Positions 14,778 through 24,048 of a DNA stretch of 25,522 nt are shown here, in pieces (position 1 is the stretch's first letter; the number at the start of each line of letters is the position of its first letter). The DNA comes from Crocinitomicaceae bacterium (lineage in GTDB: Bacteria > Bacteroidota > Bacteroidia > Flavobacteriales_D > Crocinitomicaceae): NCBI GenBank assembly GCA_002696025.1, contig NZQU01000073.1, forward strand, positions 1 through 25,522. Direction: 5' to 3'. The notes beneath the pieces were generated by a model. It was given only the letters and a program-made list of their open reading frames with translations, did no database searches and had not been told where the DNA came from. The position numbers were made by a program, and so were the translations under genes.

Positions 14778-17015
14778 TTAGTTATTAATTGCGTTTTGAA
14801 GGGCATTTTGATAAAGCGATTTTGCTTCATTAATAAATCCAAAATGTTCTCCATCAATTTGTATTTTTCCTTTAGTTACATGTCCTAAAAGTGTAAAGTC
14901 AATTTCTGATGAGGCCATGTATTCAATGAACTCATCTTCAGAATCTTCTCCAACAGTAACTACAATTCGACCTTGTGATTCACCAAATAAAAAGGCATCT
15001 TCTCTAATTTCAGAATCAGTTTCAATATCAAAGCCTAATTCATTCGGTATACCCATTTCAATAAGAGATGTGAACAAACCTCCGTCTGATACATCATGAG
15101 CAGCATTTATAAGCTTGTTTTGAATCAAACTTTTAATGATTTGATGAGTTTGATATTCCTCTTCAAGGTTAAAATAAGGCGCTGGTGATTCTTTAACACC
15201 TAGAATATTTGATAAATATTCTGATGAATTAATATCATTTTTGCATGATCCAATTACAAAAACCAAATCGCCTTTGTACTTGAAATCTAGGGTCATTATA
15301 TTATTCTTATCATTAACCAAACCAATCATTCCAATTGTAGGAGTGGGGTAAACAGGGACTTCATTATTGTCAATTACTGTTTGATTGTAAAAAGAAACAT
15401 TTCCTCCTGTAACTGGTGTGCTGAATTTGTTACATGCTGCTGACATTCCTTTAATTGCACCAACAAACTGCCAATAAGACTCAGGGTTATATGGGTTTCC
15501 GAAGTTTAAGCAATTTGTGACAGCACTAGGGTCGCCACCAGAACAGGTGATATTTCTTGCAGCTTCACTAACAGCAATCATGGTACCCACTTCAGGATCT
15601 GCATGTACATATCTTGAATTGCAGTCAACAGACATAGACAAAGCTTTATCAGTACCTTTAATGTTTGCAATTCCAGCATCAGAAGGCCTGTTTGTTGTCA
15701 TGTTTCCAGTACCTACCATTGAGTCATATTGTTCATATACCCATCTTTTTGATGCAATATTTGGGAGTTGCAAGAGTTTAAAGGCAATAGACTTTAGATC
15801 TATTGGTTCAGCAACACTATCTATGTTAAATTCTTTATATTTTTTGAAGTACGCAGGTTCTGAATACTCTCTTTCATATTGAGGGGCACCACCACCTAAT
15901 ACAAGTGATTCAGCAGGTAAATCAGAAATCATCTGCCCATCAACAAAAAAACGAACATTTGTACTGTCTGTAACAACACCAATTTCTTCGGCATGTAAGT
16001 CCCATTTTTGAAAAATATCTTTCACAATTTGTTCTTTCCCTTTGTGGACAACAACCAACATTCGTTCTTGAGACTCAGATAAAAGAATTTCATAGGGCAA
16101 CATGTTTTTTTGTCTGGTAGGAACCAAATCAAGATTGATGTCCATACCTACATTTCCAGCAGCACTCATTTCAAAACTTGAACATGTAATTCCAGCAGCA
16201 CCCATATCTTGCATTCCTACAATAGCATCAGTCTCAGAAAGCTCCATTGTTGCCTCTAAAAGAAGTTTCTCCATAAAAGGGTCTCCAACCTGAACAGATG
16301 GCAAATCGTCCGCAGAATCTTCTGTAATGTCTTTTGATGCAAATGCTGCACCTGCAATTCCGTCTTTACCTGTTGAAGATCCGACAATAAAAACAGGATT
16401 GCCAGGGCCTTTAGAGGTAGCAGAAATTATTTTTTTAGTATCAATAATACCTGCAGAAAATGCATTGACTAAAGGATTTGTATGGAATGATTCATCAAAA
16501 AAGACTTCTCCACCTAAAATGGGGATTCCAAAAGCATTTCCATAATCTCCAATACCTTTGACAACTCCTTTGATAAGCCATTTCGTTCTTTCTTCTTTTA
16601 AGTTGCCAAATCTCAATGAGTTCATTTGAGCAATTGGACGAGCACCCATCGTAAAAATGTCTCTATTAATTCCTCCAACACCAGTCGCAGCACCTTGATA
16701 GGGTTCAAGAGCACTTGGGTGGTTGTGAGACTCAATTTTAAATACACAGCCAAGACCATCACCAATATCAACCAAACCTGCATTTTCTTCTCCTGCTTTA
16801 ACCAGCATGTGAGGCCCATCTTTAGGTAGCTTTTTTAACCAATAAATTGAGTTTTTGTAAGAGCAGTGCTCTGACCACATTACAGAATAAATAGCTGTTT
16901 CAGTAAAATTAGGTGTTCTGCCTATTACTTCTTTGATTTTTTCGAACTCATCTTCTCTAAGTCCAAGCTCAATTGCTTGTTCTAGAGTAGCTTCTTGTTC
17001 CATTGTATTTTGCAT
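14778..17015 (-). CDS. purL: Phosphoribosylformylglycinamidine synthase subunit, small form
   Basis: PurL converts FGAR to FGAM with ATP and ammonia in de novo purine synthesis. At 745 residues this is the small form, which needs separate PurQ (glutaminase) and PurS subunits; neither is in the window. Landmarks: WSEHCSYKNS (47-56), the FKIESHNHPSALEPYQGAAT segment with the catalytic His (about 93-112), GGINRDIFTMGARP, GQDMGAAG-like VGMQDMGAAGITCSSFEM, and near the end AAHDVSDGGLFTSLIEMG and FGESQGRIVV. The start is the ATG at 17015; a second ATG four codons on is possible. A well-formed promoter lies just upstream at 17032-17061, so this gene begins its own unit purL-DUF4290-murA. Confidence 0.97.
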   Translation of the reverse strand: MQNTMEQEATLEQAIELGLREDEFEKIKEVIGRTPNFTETAIYSVMWSEHCSYKNSIYWLKKLPKDGPHMLVKAGEENAGLVDIGDGLGCVFKIESHNHPSALEPYQGAATGVGGINRDIFTMGARPIAQMNSLRFGNLKEERTKWLIKGVVKGIGDYGNAFGIPILGGEVFFDESFHTNPLVNAFSAGIIDTKKIISATSKGPGNPVFIVGSSTGKDGIAGAAFASKDITEDSADDLPSVQVGDPFMEKLLLEATMELSETDAIVGMQDMGAAGITCSSFEMSAAGNVGMDINLDLVPTRQKNMLPYEILLSESQERMLVVVHKGKEQIVKDIFQKWDLHAEEIGVVTDSTNVRFFVDGQMISDLPAESLVLGGGAPQYEREYSEPAYFKKYKEFNIDSVAEPIDLKSIAFKLLQLPNIASKRWVYEQYDSMVGTGNMTTNRPSDAGIANIKGTDKALSMSVDCNSRYVHADPEVGTMIAVSEAARNITCSGGDPSAVTNCLNFGNPYNPESYWQFVGAIKGMSAACNKFSTPVTGGNVSFYNQTVIDNNEVPVYPTPTIGMIGLVNDKNNIMTLDFKYKGDLVFVIGSCKNDINSSEYLSNILGVKESPAPYFNLEEEYQTHQIIKSLIQNKLINAAHDVSDGGLFTSLIEMGIPNELGFDIETDSEIREDAFLFGESQGRIVVTVGEDSEDEFIEYMASSEIDFTLLGHVTKGKIQIDGEHFGFINEAKSLYQNALQNAINN

Positions 17016-17031
17016 AAAATAAGTTGTTAAA

Positions 17032-17061
17032 CAAATTTAATCATAAGTTCAAACTAGACAA
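17032..17061 (-). promoter_or_regulatory. Bacteroidetes-type promoter of purL
   Basis: On the minus strand TTG (17061-17059) is followed after 19 bases by TAAATTTG (17039-17032). This fits the -33 TTG / -7 TAnnTTTG consensus with correct spacing and is the best promoter match in the window. The transcript would start near 17028, about 13 bases before the ATG. Confidence 0.6.
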
Positions 17062-17086
17062 TATTTGTATTTAATATTTATAAAGA

Positions 17087-18169
17087 TTAATTAATAAAAT
17101 CTGATAATAATTGATGAAAATAATGAACTCCTTTTTCTCTTGTTGCAGAAAATCTGCCTTTGTTATAAAAAGAAGACTGCATGCCTCTTGTAACTCCTTC
17201 TACTACAAACTCATCTTCTCTTTCAACTTTATCAATTAAAGCTGCATTGCCTTCAAATTTTTCTTCATTATAGATGTAAGTCAAAAATGAAACTTTCGTT
17301 TTATTTACACTTATTGGTTTTACGACATTTATTGAAAGTCCCCATGGATAAAAATTAAACATAATATTGGGGAAAATCCAGAAATAGTAGGCAGCAATTT
17401 GTTTTCCAAAATCAGGATGATCTGCTGGTAATTGAAATGATTCCTCCCCATCATTTGCATAGCCAACTTGTATTGTCATTTTATTTTTAATTAAAACTTC
17501 ATATTTACCATAGTCTAATACCTGATTTAATTCAGGATGAACAAACGGAATATGAAATCCTTCAAGATAATTATCACAGTATAAAGCCCAGTGACAATTT
17601 ACAAGATAGTCTTTTGATAAAGATGATGAAAAAACAAATTCATCAAGTGGTAAAAATGAAACCTTTGAATTGATTTCATTGATAACAGATTTAAATGAAA
17701 TGTCAGTATTGAGTCCGCAAAATAAAAAAGGACCAAGAGATTCAACTTTAAATTGATGAAGATTGTCGCATGGTCTTGGAAAGTTTTGTACTTCATTAAA
17801 CTCTGGCATTCTTTTGAATTTACCATTTAAATCAAACATTCTGCCATGGTACATACATTGAAGCACTCTATTTTTACCAGGGTTGTTTACAACAATATTT
17901 CCTCTATGCGAGCAAACATTTGAAAAACAATTAATTTCATCATTATCATTTCTAACAAGAACCAATGGTTCCGTTAGATAACTATCTAATAATGTAAATG
18001 GATAAGCAAATCCAGGCAAAGGGACCAAGTTAATATCTCCAATAAAATGATAAGAATTTAAAAAAATAGATTTTAATTTTTCAAAAACTTCCGTATCTCT
18101 ATAAAATGATGAAGGAAGAGTTTCTGCAACCGTAATATCAGGATCTACATAATATGAATTGTTACTCAT
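17087..18169 (-). CDS. Rieske non-heme iron oxygenase, alpha subunit (carnitine/choline monooxygenase-like active site)
   Basis: A 360-residue Rieske oxygenase. The [2Fe-2S] ligands are Cys86-X-His88 (CSHRG) and Cys105-X2-His108 (CMYHG). The catalytic domain shows CDNYLEGFHIPFVHPEL, with His206 and His211 as mononuclear iron ligands and probably Asp319 (REDEF) as the third. At the bridging position, three residues before His206, there is Glu203 where ring-hydroxylating dioxygenases have Asp. To my knowledge Glu here is a feature of the carnitine monooxygenase CntA, so a quaternary-amine type substrate is possible, but the substrate is inferred. No reductase or small beta subunit gene is adjacent, so electrons must come from elsewhere. 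It is 78 bases after the EnvC-like gene and 71 before purL, each probably with its own promoter. Confidence 0.9.
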   Translation of the reverse strand: MSNNSYYVDPDITVAETLPSSFYRDTEVFEKLKSIFLNSYHFIGDINLVPLPGFAYPFTLLDSYLTEPLVLVRNDNDEINCFSNVCSHRGNIVVNNPGKNRVLQCMYHGRMFDLNGKFKRMPEFNEVQNFPRPCDNLHQFKVESLGPFLFCGLNTDISFKSVINEINSKVSFLPLDEFVFSSSLSKDYLVNCHWALYCDNYLEGFHIPFVHPELNQVLDYGKYEVLIKNKMTIQVGYANDGEESFQLPADHPDFGKQIAAYYFWIFPNIMFNFYPWGLSINVVKPISVNKTKVSFLTYIYNEEKFEGNAALIDKVEREDEFVVEGVTRGMQSSFYNKGRFSATREKGVHYFHQLLSDFIN

Positions 18170-18211
18170 TTAATGGAGTTGAAATTAATTATAAATAAGT
18201 TAGGATTAATA

Positions 18212-18219
18212 CAAATATA
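18212..18219 (-). promoter_or_regulatory. Possible -7 element (TATATTTG) of the Rieske gene
   Basis: The minus strand reads TATATTTG, an exact TAnnTTTG match, giving a transcript start near 18208 and a leader of about 39 bases. At -33 only TTA is found, so this is a partial promoter call. Confidence 0.35.
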
Positions 18220-18247
18220 AAATGTTCTATGTAAAAGCATAAATTAA

Positions 18248-19537
18248 TTATTTAGAAATCCATATTGATGGATTTAAACATTTTACTCCGGAACCAACAA
18301 CAACATGAATTTCTAGATGAGCAACAGAGATATTACTTCCACTTTTATTAAGAAGTGATCCAATGGTTTGTTTTGTTGAAACTTTATCACCTGATTTCAC
18401 ATATGTGTCTTTCAAGTTGCTATATACGGTTCTGTATGAACCGTGTTTAATAATTACAACTTTTCCGGCTCCTGGAATATTTAAGACACTTGTGACCTCA
18501 CCTTTAAATATGGCTCTTATTTGAGCATTCATTGGGGCACTAATATCTAATCCATTGTTATTTGTATAAACATTATGAAGAGTAGGGTGAGGGTTTTTTC
18601 CAAATTTTTCAGTAATAGATCCTTTGGAAACTGGCCAAGGCAACTTTCCTTTACTTGTGGAAAAACTTTTGCCAAGAGCTTTGGATTCTTTTGTTTCTTT
18701 AAAATAGGCCGTTTGAGGGGTAGTATTAGTGGGTTTGTTTTTATTTTTTTCTTTTTCTAATCTTTTTCTTCGAGCTTCTTCTTCCTTTTTTCTTCTTCTT
18801 TGCTCAGCCAATATTTCCAACCTAATTGCCTCATTAATTTTCTTTTTTAACTCGGCTTTTTTTAACTCATCTTTTTGAAGTTTGGCTTTTAATATATTTT
18901 CTTCTTTTTTAAATTTTCTGTAAATCTCATTTTTTATATTTCGATCCTTTTCAATTAGTTTTTTTTCGGCAAGCTTGCTTTCAAGAATTTTCTCTTTTTC
19001 TTTTTTTTCTTGATTGATCTTAATGATCTCAGCATTGATGATTTCTTTGTTTTTTTTAAGCAATTGAAATTGTTTGGTTCTTAATTCTTGAACTTGTTTT
19101 AGATAGTTATTTCTTTTAATAGCTTCATTGTAGGAATTGGCTGAAAATATATACATTAATTTGCCATACTTATTCCTGTTTTTGTAGGCATAAATCAACA
19201 TTTTTTGATATTGATTTTTTAATTCAATTTGCTCCGCTTTCAATCGGTTTATCTCTAAAGTTTTATCAGCAATTTGTTGTTTTGAGAAACGAACTTGTTC
19301 ATCATAATTTCGCAACAGACGCTCTCTGTTTTTTATTTGATTATCAATAAGTTGAAGGTCTTCTAATGAGGAGTTTGTATTTAACTTACTCTTACTTAAA
19401 AGCATCTTGGTGCCAGAAATTCTTTTCTCAAGTTTTAATTGCTCTTTTTTTAGTTTTTGGCTGTTTCCTTGACCTAATACAGGTATCAGTATCAATGATA
19501 AAAGAAGTGCTGATATGTTTTTGATTATTAGATTCAT
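18248..19537 (-). CDS. EnvC-like murein hydrolase activator (coiled coil plus degenerate LytM/M23 domain)
   Basis: The 429-residue protein has a signal peptide (MNLIIKNISALLLSLILIPVLGQ). A long Lys/Glu-rich coiled coil runs from about residue 25 to 265, as in EnvC, and a C-terminal M23/LytM domain spans about 300-429 (LPWPVSKGSITEKFG). Active M23 enzymes carry HxxxD and HxH. Here the first His is Asn (Asn327; Asp331 kept), the first His of HxH is Val (Val405; His407 kept) and the YxHL His is Asn (Asn374). With these losses it is unlikely to cut peptidoglycan. An EnvC-type role, activating periplasmic amidases at division, is the better reading. The amidase partner is not in the window. It follows the TPR lipoprotein gene by 40 bases in the clpP-to-envC run. 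Confidence 0.9.
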   Translation of the reverse strand: MNLIIKNISALLLSLILIPVLGQGNSQKLKKEQLKLEKRISGTKMLLSKSKLNTNSSLEDLQLIDNQIKNRERLLRNYDEQVRFSKQQIADKTLEINRLKAEQIELKNQYQKMLIYAYKNRNKYGKLMYIFSANSYNEAIKRNNYLKQVQELRTKQFQLLKKNKEIINAEIIKINQEKKEKEKILESKLAEKKLIEKDRNIKNEIYRKFKKEENILKAKLQKDELKKAELKKKINEAIRLEILAEQRRRKKEEEARRKRLEKEKNKNKPTNTTPQTAYFKETKESKALGKSFSTSKGKLPWPVSKGSITEKFGKNPHPTLHNVYTNNNGLDISAPMNAQIRAIFKGEVTSVLNIPGAGKVVIIKHGSYRTVYSNLKDTYVKSGDKVSTKQTIGSLLNKSGSNISVAHLEIHVVVGSGVKCLNPSIWISK

Positions 19538-19577
19538 TATAATGCCTCTCTAAGTTACCATAACTCAAAGGTATTAA

Positions 19578-21329
19578 TTAAGGTACAATTGGAATGAATT
19601 TACGCTCATTAATTTTTCTTTCAAGTAGTTTATTTTGTTTGCCTATTTGATTTGCTTTGTTCCAATTATCTAATGCACCTTGAATGTTATCCAGCATATA
19701 ATAAGAATCACCAATAAATTCTAGTGTCTTTACCTTACATTTTTGTTTGTCAAGATGTTTTAAAAACATATTTAATGCCTCATTGTATTTTTTTTGCTGA
19801 AATAATAAGAATCCCTTTAGATTAATGATTTCACAGTCATCAGGTGTTTCTTTTATTAATAGACTCGTTATTGATGAAGCCAATTCAAGATCTGAATTGA
19901 TACTGATTAATAAATGAGCATATTTTTTATTTACTAAATAATTGTTTGGTCTACTTGTATAAGCAGATTTAATATATTTTAAAGCATTTATATAATCGTT
20001 TTTTGCAAAATAAGCATCACTAATATAAGTGTAAAACTTCCATTCTTTTTTTGTTCTATCTTCATCTGAAAGGTAGATTATGCCACTTTCTAAAACTTCA
20101 ATTGCTTCATCATGTTTGTTTAATCTGAAAGCACTCCACCCATTGTATAAATAAACATCTGCCATGGACGGGAAGAATTCAATAGCATTTTTTGAATCTG
20201 TGTATAATTCTTGATACATATTAAGCTCCTCTTCAATCACAAATATTTCATTCCATACAGCATAATGAGACGGATCTAATGCTATTGTGTTTTTAAATGA
20301 CTTTAGCGCCTCTTTCTTATTGCCAAGCAGATAATTGAAGTCACCTTGAATCGCATGTATTTGAGCAATTTCCGGTGAATTTTTAATCATATATTTTATC
20401 AAAGAATCTAATTCTGAAGTAGCTGTTGCATCAAGTTGTTTTTTTGATTCAGGAATATTAATGAATGAGGTTAGTTTAATTAGCAGTCTTATTTTCTCTT
20501 GAACTTCATACTTTCCTAGTATTGCATTTTTGTATGATTCCCATGCGCTTTTCAAATCTTTTTGACTTTCTTTCCATTCTCCAAGCATGTTTTGAGCAAA
20601 ACCATTTTTAGGATCAACTTTAACTAAGTTTGATAACATTTTAAACCCTTCTTCATAATTTTTATTTTGTAAATGATGGTCAATTAGAATTGAAATTAAT
20701 TGAGGGTTATTTGGGTAAATCTTTAAAGCAGCGTTGATCTCATTAATTGCTTTTTCTTTCTGTTTAATGGTAATATGGAGTTTGAATTTTGTGATTGATA
20801 TTTCTGGATGTTTTCCATTTAAACTTTCAAATACATCAAGCATTTCTATTGCTTCATCATATTTGTTTGCCAAGCTCAAAACATTTGAACAGTCATAAAT
20901 CCATCCTTTATTTCTTGAATCCTTTTCTAATAGTAATTTGAAATTTTTAATTGAAAGATCATATTTTTTTAGTTCTTTATACATGTAAGCAAGCTCTTCA
21001 ATGTAAAAAATATTGCGAGGATCTAATTCAGATGATTTCTCAGTATAGTAGACTGATTTATCAATAATTCCTTTAGCAAGGTAACATGCTGATAGAGCAT
21101 GGTATGGTGCATCCTTTTCAGGGCTTATTTTTATTGCATTTTCAAAGGAAGTTATGGCTTCATCAAATCTGTTTGATAATTTAAATCGAATGCCTTCATG
21201 AAAGTATTTAGTATATAACTGAGTGTCATTATTTGATGTGAGTTTATACGTGATTTGTTTGCTGTCTTTTGGACTTTTACAAGCAAAAAGAAAACACAAT
21301 AAAATAATGCTGATTAATGAGCATTTCAT
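19578..21329 (-). CDS. TPR-repeat lipoprotein
   Basis: A 583-residue lipoprotein with signal MKCSLISIILLCFLFACKS (lipobox LFAC, Cys17), followed by tetratricopeptide repeats over nearly the whole length. Clear units include GIRFKLSNRFDEAITSFENA, YMYKELKKYDLSIKNFKLLL, NKYDEAIEMLDVF, NKKEALKSFKNTIALDPSHY, NGWSAFRLNKHDEAIEVLES, ALKYIKSAYTSRPNNYLVNK and QKKYNEALNMFLKHL. TPR arrays bind other proteins, so this is probably an envelope scaffold. Its place between the sugar nucleotidyltransferase (stop and start directly adjacent, no gap) and the EnvC-like gene suggests a wall or envelope job, but no specific function can be read from it. Confidence 0.9.
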   Translation of the reverse strand: MKCSLISIILLCFLFACKSPKDSKQITYKLTSNNDTQLYTKYFHEGIRFKLSNRFDEAITSFENAIKISPEKDAPYHALSACYLAKGIIDKSVYYTEKSSELDPRNIFYIEELAYMYKELKKYDLSIKNFKLLLEKDSRNKGWIYDCSNVLSLANKYDEAIEMLDVFESLNGKHPEISITKFKLHITIKQKEKAINEINAALKIYPNNPQLISILIDHHLQNKNYEEGFKMLSNLVKVDPKNGFAQNMLGEWKESQKDLKSAWESYKNAILGKYEVQEKIRLLIKLTSFINIPESKKQLDATATSELDSLIKYMIKNSPEIAQIHAIQGDFNYLLGNKKEALKSFKNTIALDPSHYAVWNEIFVIEEELNMYQELYTDSKNAIEFFPSMADVYLYNGWSAFRLNKHDEAIEVLESGIIYLSDEDRTKKEWKFYTYISDAYFAKNDYINALKYIKSAYTSRPNNYLVNKKYAHLLISINSDLELASSITSLLIKETPDDCEIINLKGFLLFQQKKYNEALNMFLKHLDKQKCKVKTLEFIGDSYYMLDNIQGALDNWNKANQIGKQNKLLERKINERKFIPIVP

Positions 21330-22340
21330 TTAAAACTTGATTTTAGAATAATCGCCTAAGCTTAGGTCTTTTGTTTCACCTTCAATAATTGTATGAGAAC
21401 CCACAAATGAATTTTGACAATTCAGATTTGAAATTTGACTGTGATCTAATACAATTGAATTAGAAATTCTTGAGTCGTTAACAACAGTTTCATTTCCGAT
21501 TGAAACATGTGGTCCAATAACCGAGTTATTTATAACGGCATCAGCACCAATATAACATGGCTGAATGACTACAGAATTGTTTAACTGAACATTATCATGT
21601 ACAAGTTTTTTATTGTCATTTAAATCATATTCAAGAACATGCTTGTTGGTGTCCACTGTTACATCTTTATTGCCACAATCCAACCAATCTATTACGGTTC
21701 CAGGTTTTAATTTTGTACCCCCATTTGTAAGTCTTTTGAACGCATCTGGCAATTGATATTCACCTCCCTTTTGAAGGTTGTTGTCAATCAGGTAGTTCAA
21801 CTCATTTTTTAAGGACTTTCCATCTTTGATATAATATATACCAATCATGGCTAGGTCAGAGACAAAATCTTTAGGCTTTTCAATAAAATCGGTTATTGTG
21901 CCGTCATCATCTAATTTGACAACTCCAAATGCACTTGGATCATCAATCTTTTTAACCCATAAAATACCATCTACATTTGGGTCTAATTTAAAATCTGCTC
22001 TAAAAAGAGTGTCAGCAAAAGCAATAACTACAGGCCCATCTAATGCTTTTTGTGCACATAAAACTGCATGAGCCGTACCTAACGGTTCTGTTTGATAATA
22101 GATGCTTCCTTTAGCACCTAATTTTTCTGCAACAGATACCAATTCATTTTCAACATCTTTTCCAAAGTCACCAATAACAAAAGCAATCTCATCAATTCCT
22201 TCATCACAAACATTGGCAATGTCCTCAACCAACCTATGAACAATAGGTTTGCCTCCAACTGGAACTAATGGTTTTGGAGTAATAAGAGTGTGAGGTCTAA
22301 GTCTGCTTCCTCTTCCAGCCATTGGTACTATAATCTTCAT
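21330..22340 (-). CDS. Sugar-1-phosphate nucleotidyltransferase with left-handed beta-helix tail
   Basis: A 336-residue NDP-sugar pyrophosphorylase. It joins a nucleoside triphosphate and a sugar-1-phosphate to give NDP-sugar plus pyrophosphate. The N-terminal signature MAGRGSRLRPHTLITPKPLV contains the GxGxRLxPxTxxxPKPL nucleotide-binding and catalytic motif, continued by PVGGKPI. YQTEPLGTAHAV (substrate site), VVIAFADTLF (metal Asp) and FIEKP (sugar-binding Glu-Lys) follow. From about residue 250 there are hexapeptide-like repeats (PCYIGADAVINNSVIGPHVS, GNETVV) forming a beta-helix, as in GlmU- or mannose-1-phosphate guanylyltransferase-like enzymes. The sugar and nucleotide cannot be decided from sequence. 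It lies 17 bases after dut and directly abuts the TPR gene. Confidence 0.9.
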   Translation of the reverse strand: MKIIVPMAGRGSRLRPHTLITPKPLVPVGGKPIVHRLVEDIANVCDEGIDEIAFVIGDFGKDVENELVSVAEKLGAKGSIYYQTEPLGTAHAVLCAQKALDGPVVIAFADTLFRADFKLDPNVDGILWVKKIDDPSAFGVVKLDDDGTITDFIEKPKDFVSDLAMIGIYYIKDGKSLKNELNYLIDNNLQKGGEYQLPDAFKRLTNGGTKLKPGTVIDWLDCGNKDVTVDTNKHVLEYDLNDNKKLVHDNVQLNNSVVIQPCYIGADAVINNSVIGPHVSIGNETVVNDSRISNSIVLDHSQISNLNCQNSFVGSHTIIEGETKDLSLGDYSKIKF

Positions 22341-22357
22341 TTCTTTATTTATTAATA

Positions 22358-22801
22358 TTATTTAACTCCTGTGCTTCCAAAGCCACCTGTCCCTCTATTG
22401 GTTTCATTTAGCTCTTCAACATTTGACCATTCAATCTGTTCAAATTTATTGAAAACAAGTTGGGCGATTCGATCTCCATTGTTCACAACAAATTCATTTT
22501 TAGAATGATTTATTAATATAATTCCAACTTCTCCTCTGTAGTCTGCATCTATTGTTCCGGGTGTGTTTAATACCGTAATCCCTTTTTTGAATGCCAGACC
22601 ACTTCTGGGTCTAACTTGACATTCATACCCATCAGGAATTTGAATAAACAGTCCAGTTGGGATTAAAATATGTTCAGACGGTTTGATGCAAATACTTTCC
22701 TCAATATTAGCTCTAACATCAAGTCCTGCAGCTGTATTGGTTTCGTATTTTGGTAAATCATTAGATGATTTGTTTACAACTTTAACTACTGGTTTGTTCA
22801 T
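22358..22801 (-). CDS. dut: dUTP diphosphatase
   Basis: Hydrolyses dUTP to dUMP and pyrophosphate, keeping uracil out of DNA and supplying dUMP for dTMP synthesis. It is a homotrimer in the cytoplasm. All five family motifs are present in the 147-residue protein: AGLDVRA (25-31), RPRSGLA (64-70), GTIDADYRGEV (82-92, with catalytic Asp85), GDRIAQL (109-115) and the C-terminal lid RGTGGFGSTG (136-145). The length is normal and the ATG at 22801 gives the expected N-terminus. It starts two bases after the clpX stop, so the two are almost certainly co-transcribed. Confidence 0.97.
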   Translation of the reverse strand: MNKPVVKVVNKSSNDLPKYETNTAAGLDVRANIEESICIKPSEHILIPTGLFIQIPDGYECQVRPRSGLAFKKGITVLNTPGTIDADYRGEVGIILINHSKNEFVVNNGDRIAQLVFNKFEQIEWSNVEELNETNRGTGGFGSTGVK

Positions 22802-22803
22802 TT

Positions 22804-24039
22804 TTATGAAGCAGCTTTTAAAATGGATAATTTAGATTTAGAAAACTGTTTTTTAGCATATTCTAAATTTACTTTAAATGTTTTTCTCTTTTTTGAAGGA
22901 AGATCAAACATGGCTTCATTTAGTATTGCCTCACATATAGATCTTAATCCTCTGGCTCCTAATTTAAATTCAACAGCTTTTTCTACAATAAAATCAAGAG
23001 CAGGACCATCAATTGATAATTTAACTCCATCAATTTCGAATAACTTTTCATACTGTTTGATTAAAGCATTTTTAGGCTCACTTAATATTTTTCTAAGTGT
23101 GTCTTTATCAAGAGGGTCAAGGTAGCTTATTACAGGAAGCCTACCAATCAATTCTGGTATTAATCCATAAGCCTTTAAATCAGTTGGATCAATGTATTGA
23201 AGTAGGTTTCGTTTATTATCGGCCAAATGGTTTTTGTTTGAAAATCCAATGGTTTTTCGATTTACTCTTTTGGCAATAATTCGATCAATTCCATCAAATG
23301 CTCCACCACAAATAAAAAGAATGTTTTTTGTATCTATTTGAATTAATTTTTGTTCCGGGTGTTTTCTACCTCCTTGAGGCGGCACACTTGCTAATGTTCC
23401 TTCTAGAAGCTTTAATAATGCCTGTTGGACTCCTTCTCCAGATACATCTCTAGTTATAGAGGCATTGTCGCCTTTTCTAGCAATTTTATCAATTTCATCA
23501 ATAAATACAATCCCATGTTGAGCTTTATCAATATCATAATCAGAAGCTTGTAGCAATCTAGTTAAAACGTTTTCAACATCTTCACCAACATACCCAGCTT
23601 CTGTTAAAACAGTTGCATCTGCAATACAAAATGGAACATTTAATTGTCGTGCAATTGATTTTGCAAGAAGTGTTTTACCTGTTCCTGTTTCACCAACTAA
23701 AATGATGTTTGATTTCTCAATTTCAATATCATTTTCAGTTACTGTTTGATTGATTCTTTTGTAATGATTGTAAACCGCAACTGCTAATACTTTTTTAGCT
23801 TCGTTTTGACCAATTACATGCTCGTCAAGAAAATTTTTAATTTCAACGGGTTTCTTGAGGTCAAAACTAGTATTACTGGGTTTCGCATTGTTTTCAGAGT
23901 AATTCATTTCATCTTTTAATATTCTGTTAGCTTGAACTATACAAGATTCACAAATGTGTCCAGATATTCCAGCTACTAGAATGGAAACCTCCTCTCTTTT
24001 TTTACTGCAAAATGAACATTCAGATTGTGAGTTAGCCAT
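22804..24039 (-). CDS. clpX: ATP-dependent Clp protease ATP-binding subunit ClpX
   Basis: The AAA+ unfoldase that feeds substrates to ClpP. The 411 residues contain the zinc-binding domain (Cys8, Cys11, Cys30, Cys33), Walker A GETGTGKT (116-123), pore loop GYVG (149-152) and Walker B IVFIDEIDK around 177-185. The RKH loop (225-227) follows, as does the IGF loop (IGF 264-266, in RKTIGFSNK) that docks onto ClpP. The C-terminal small domain with LGARGLRSICEAIL is complete. The start follows the clpP stop by nine bases, the classic clpP-clpX arrangement, and dut follows two bases later. Confidence 0.98.
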   Translation of the reverse strand: MANSQSECSFCSKKREEVSILVAGISGHICESCIVQANRILKDEMNYSENNAKPSNTSFDLKKPVEIKNFLDEHVIGQNEAKKVLAVAVYNHYKRINQTVTENDIEIEKSNIILVGETGTGKTLLAKSIARQLNVPFCIADATVLTEAGYVGEDVENVLTRLLQASDYDIDKAQHGIVFIDEIDKIARKGDNASITRDVSGEGVQQALLKLLEGTLASVPPQGGRKHPEQKLIQIDTKNILFICGGAFDGIDRIIAKRVNRKTIGFSNKNHLADNKRNLLQYIDPTDLKAYGLIPELIGRLPVISYLDPLDKDTLRKILSEPKNALIKQYEKLFEIDGVKLSIDGPALDFIVEKAVEFKLGARGLRSICEAILNEAMFDLPSKKRKTFKVNLEYAKKQFSKSKLSILKAAS

Positions 24040-24048
24040 CAGAATTAA

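Noticed and set aside
15517..15882. 121-codon plus-strand frame within purL
   Set aside because: It is complementary to conserved purL coding sequence and has no independent coding signal or start context.
18575..18760. Plus-strand frame opposite the EnvC-like gene
   Set aside because: It is antisense to a well-supported coding region, and its Phe-rich translation only mirrors the Lys/Glu-rich coiled coil.
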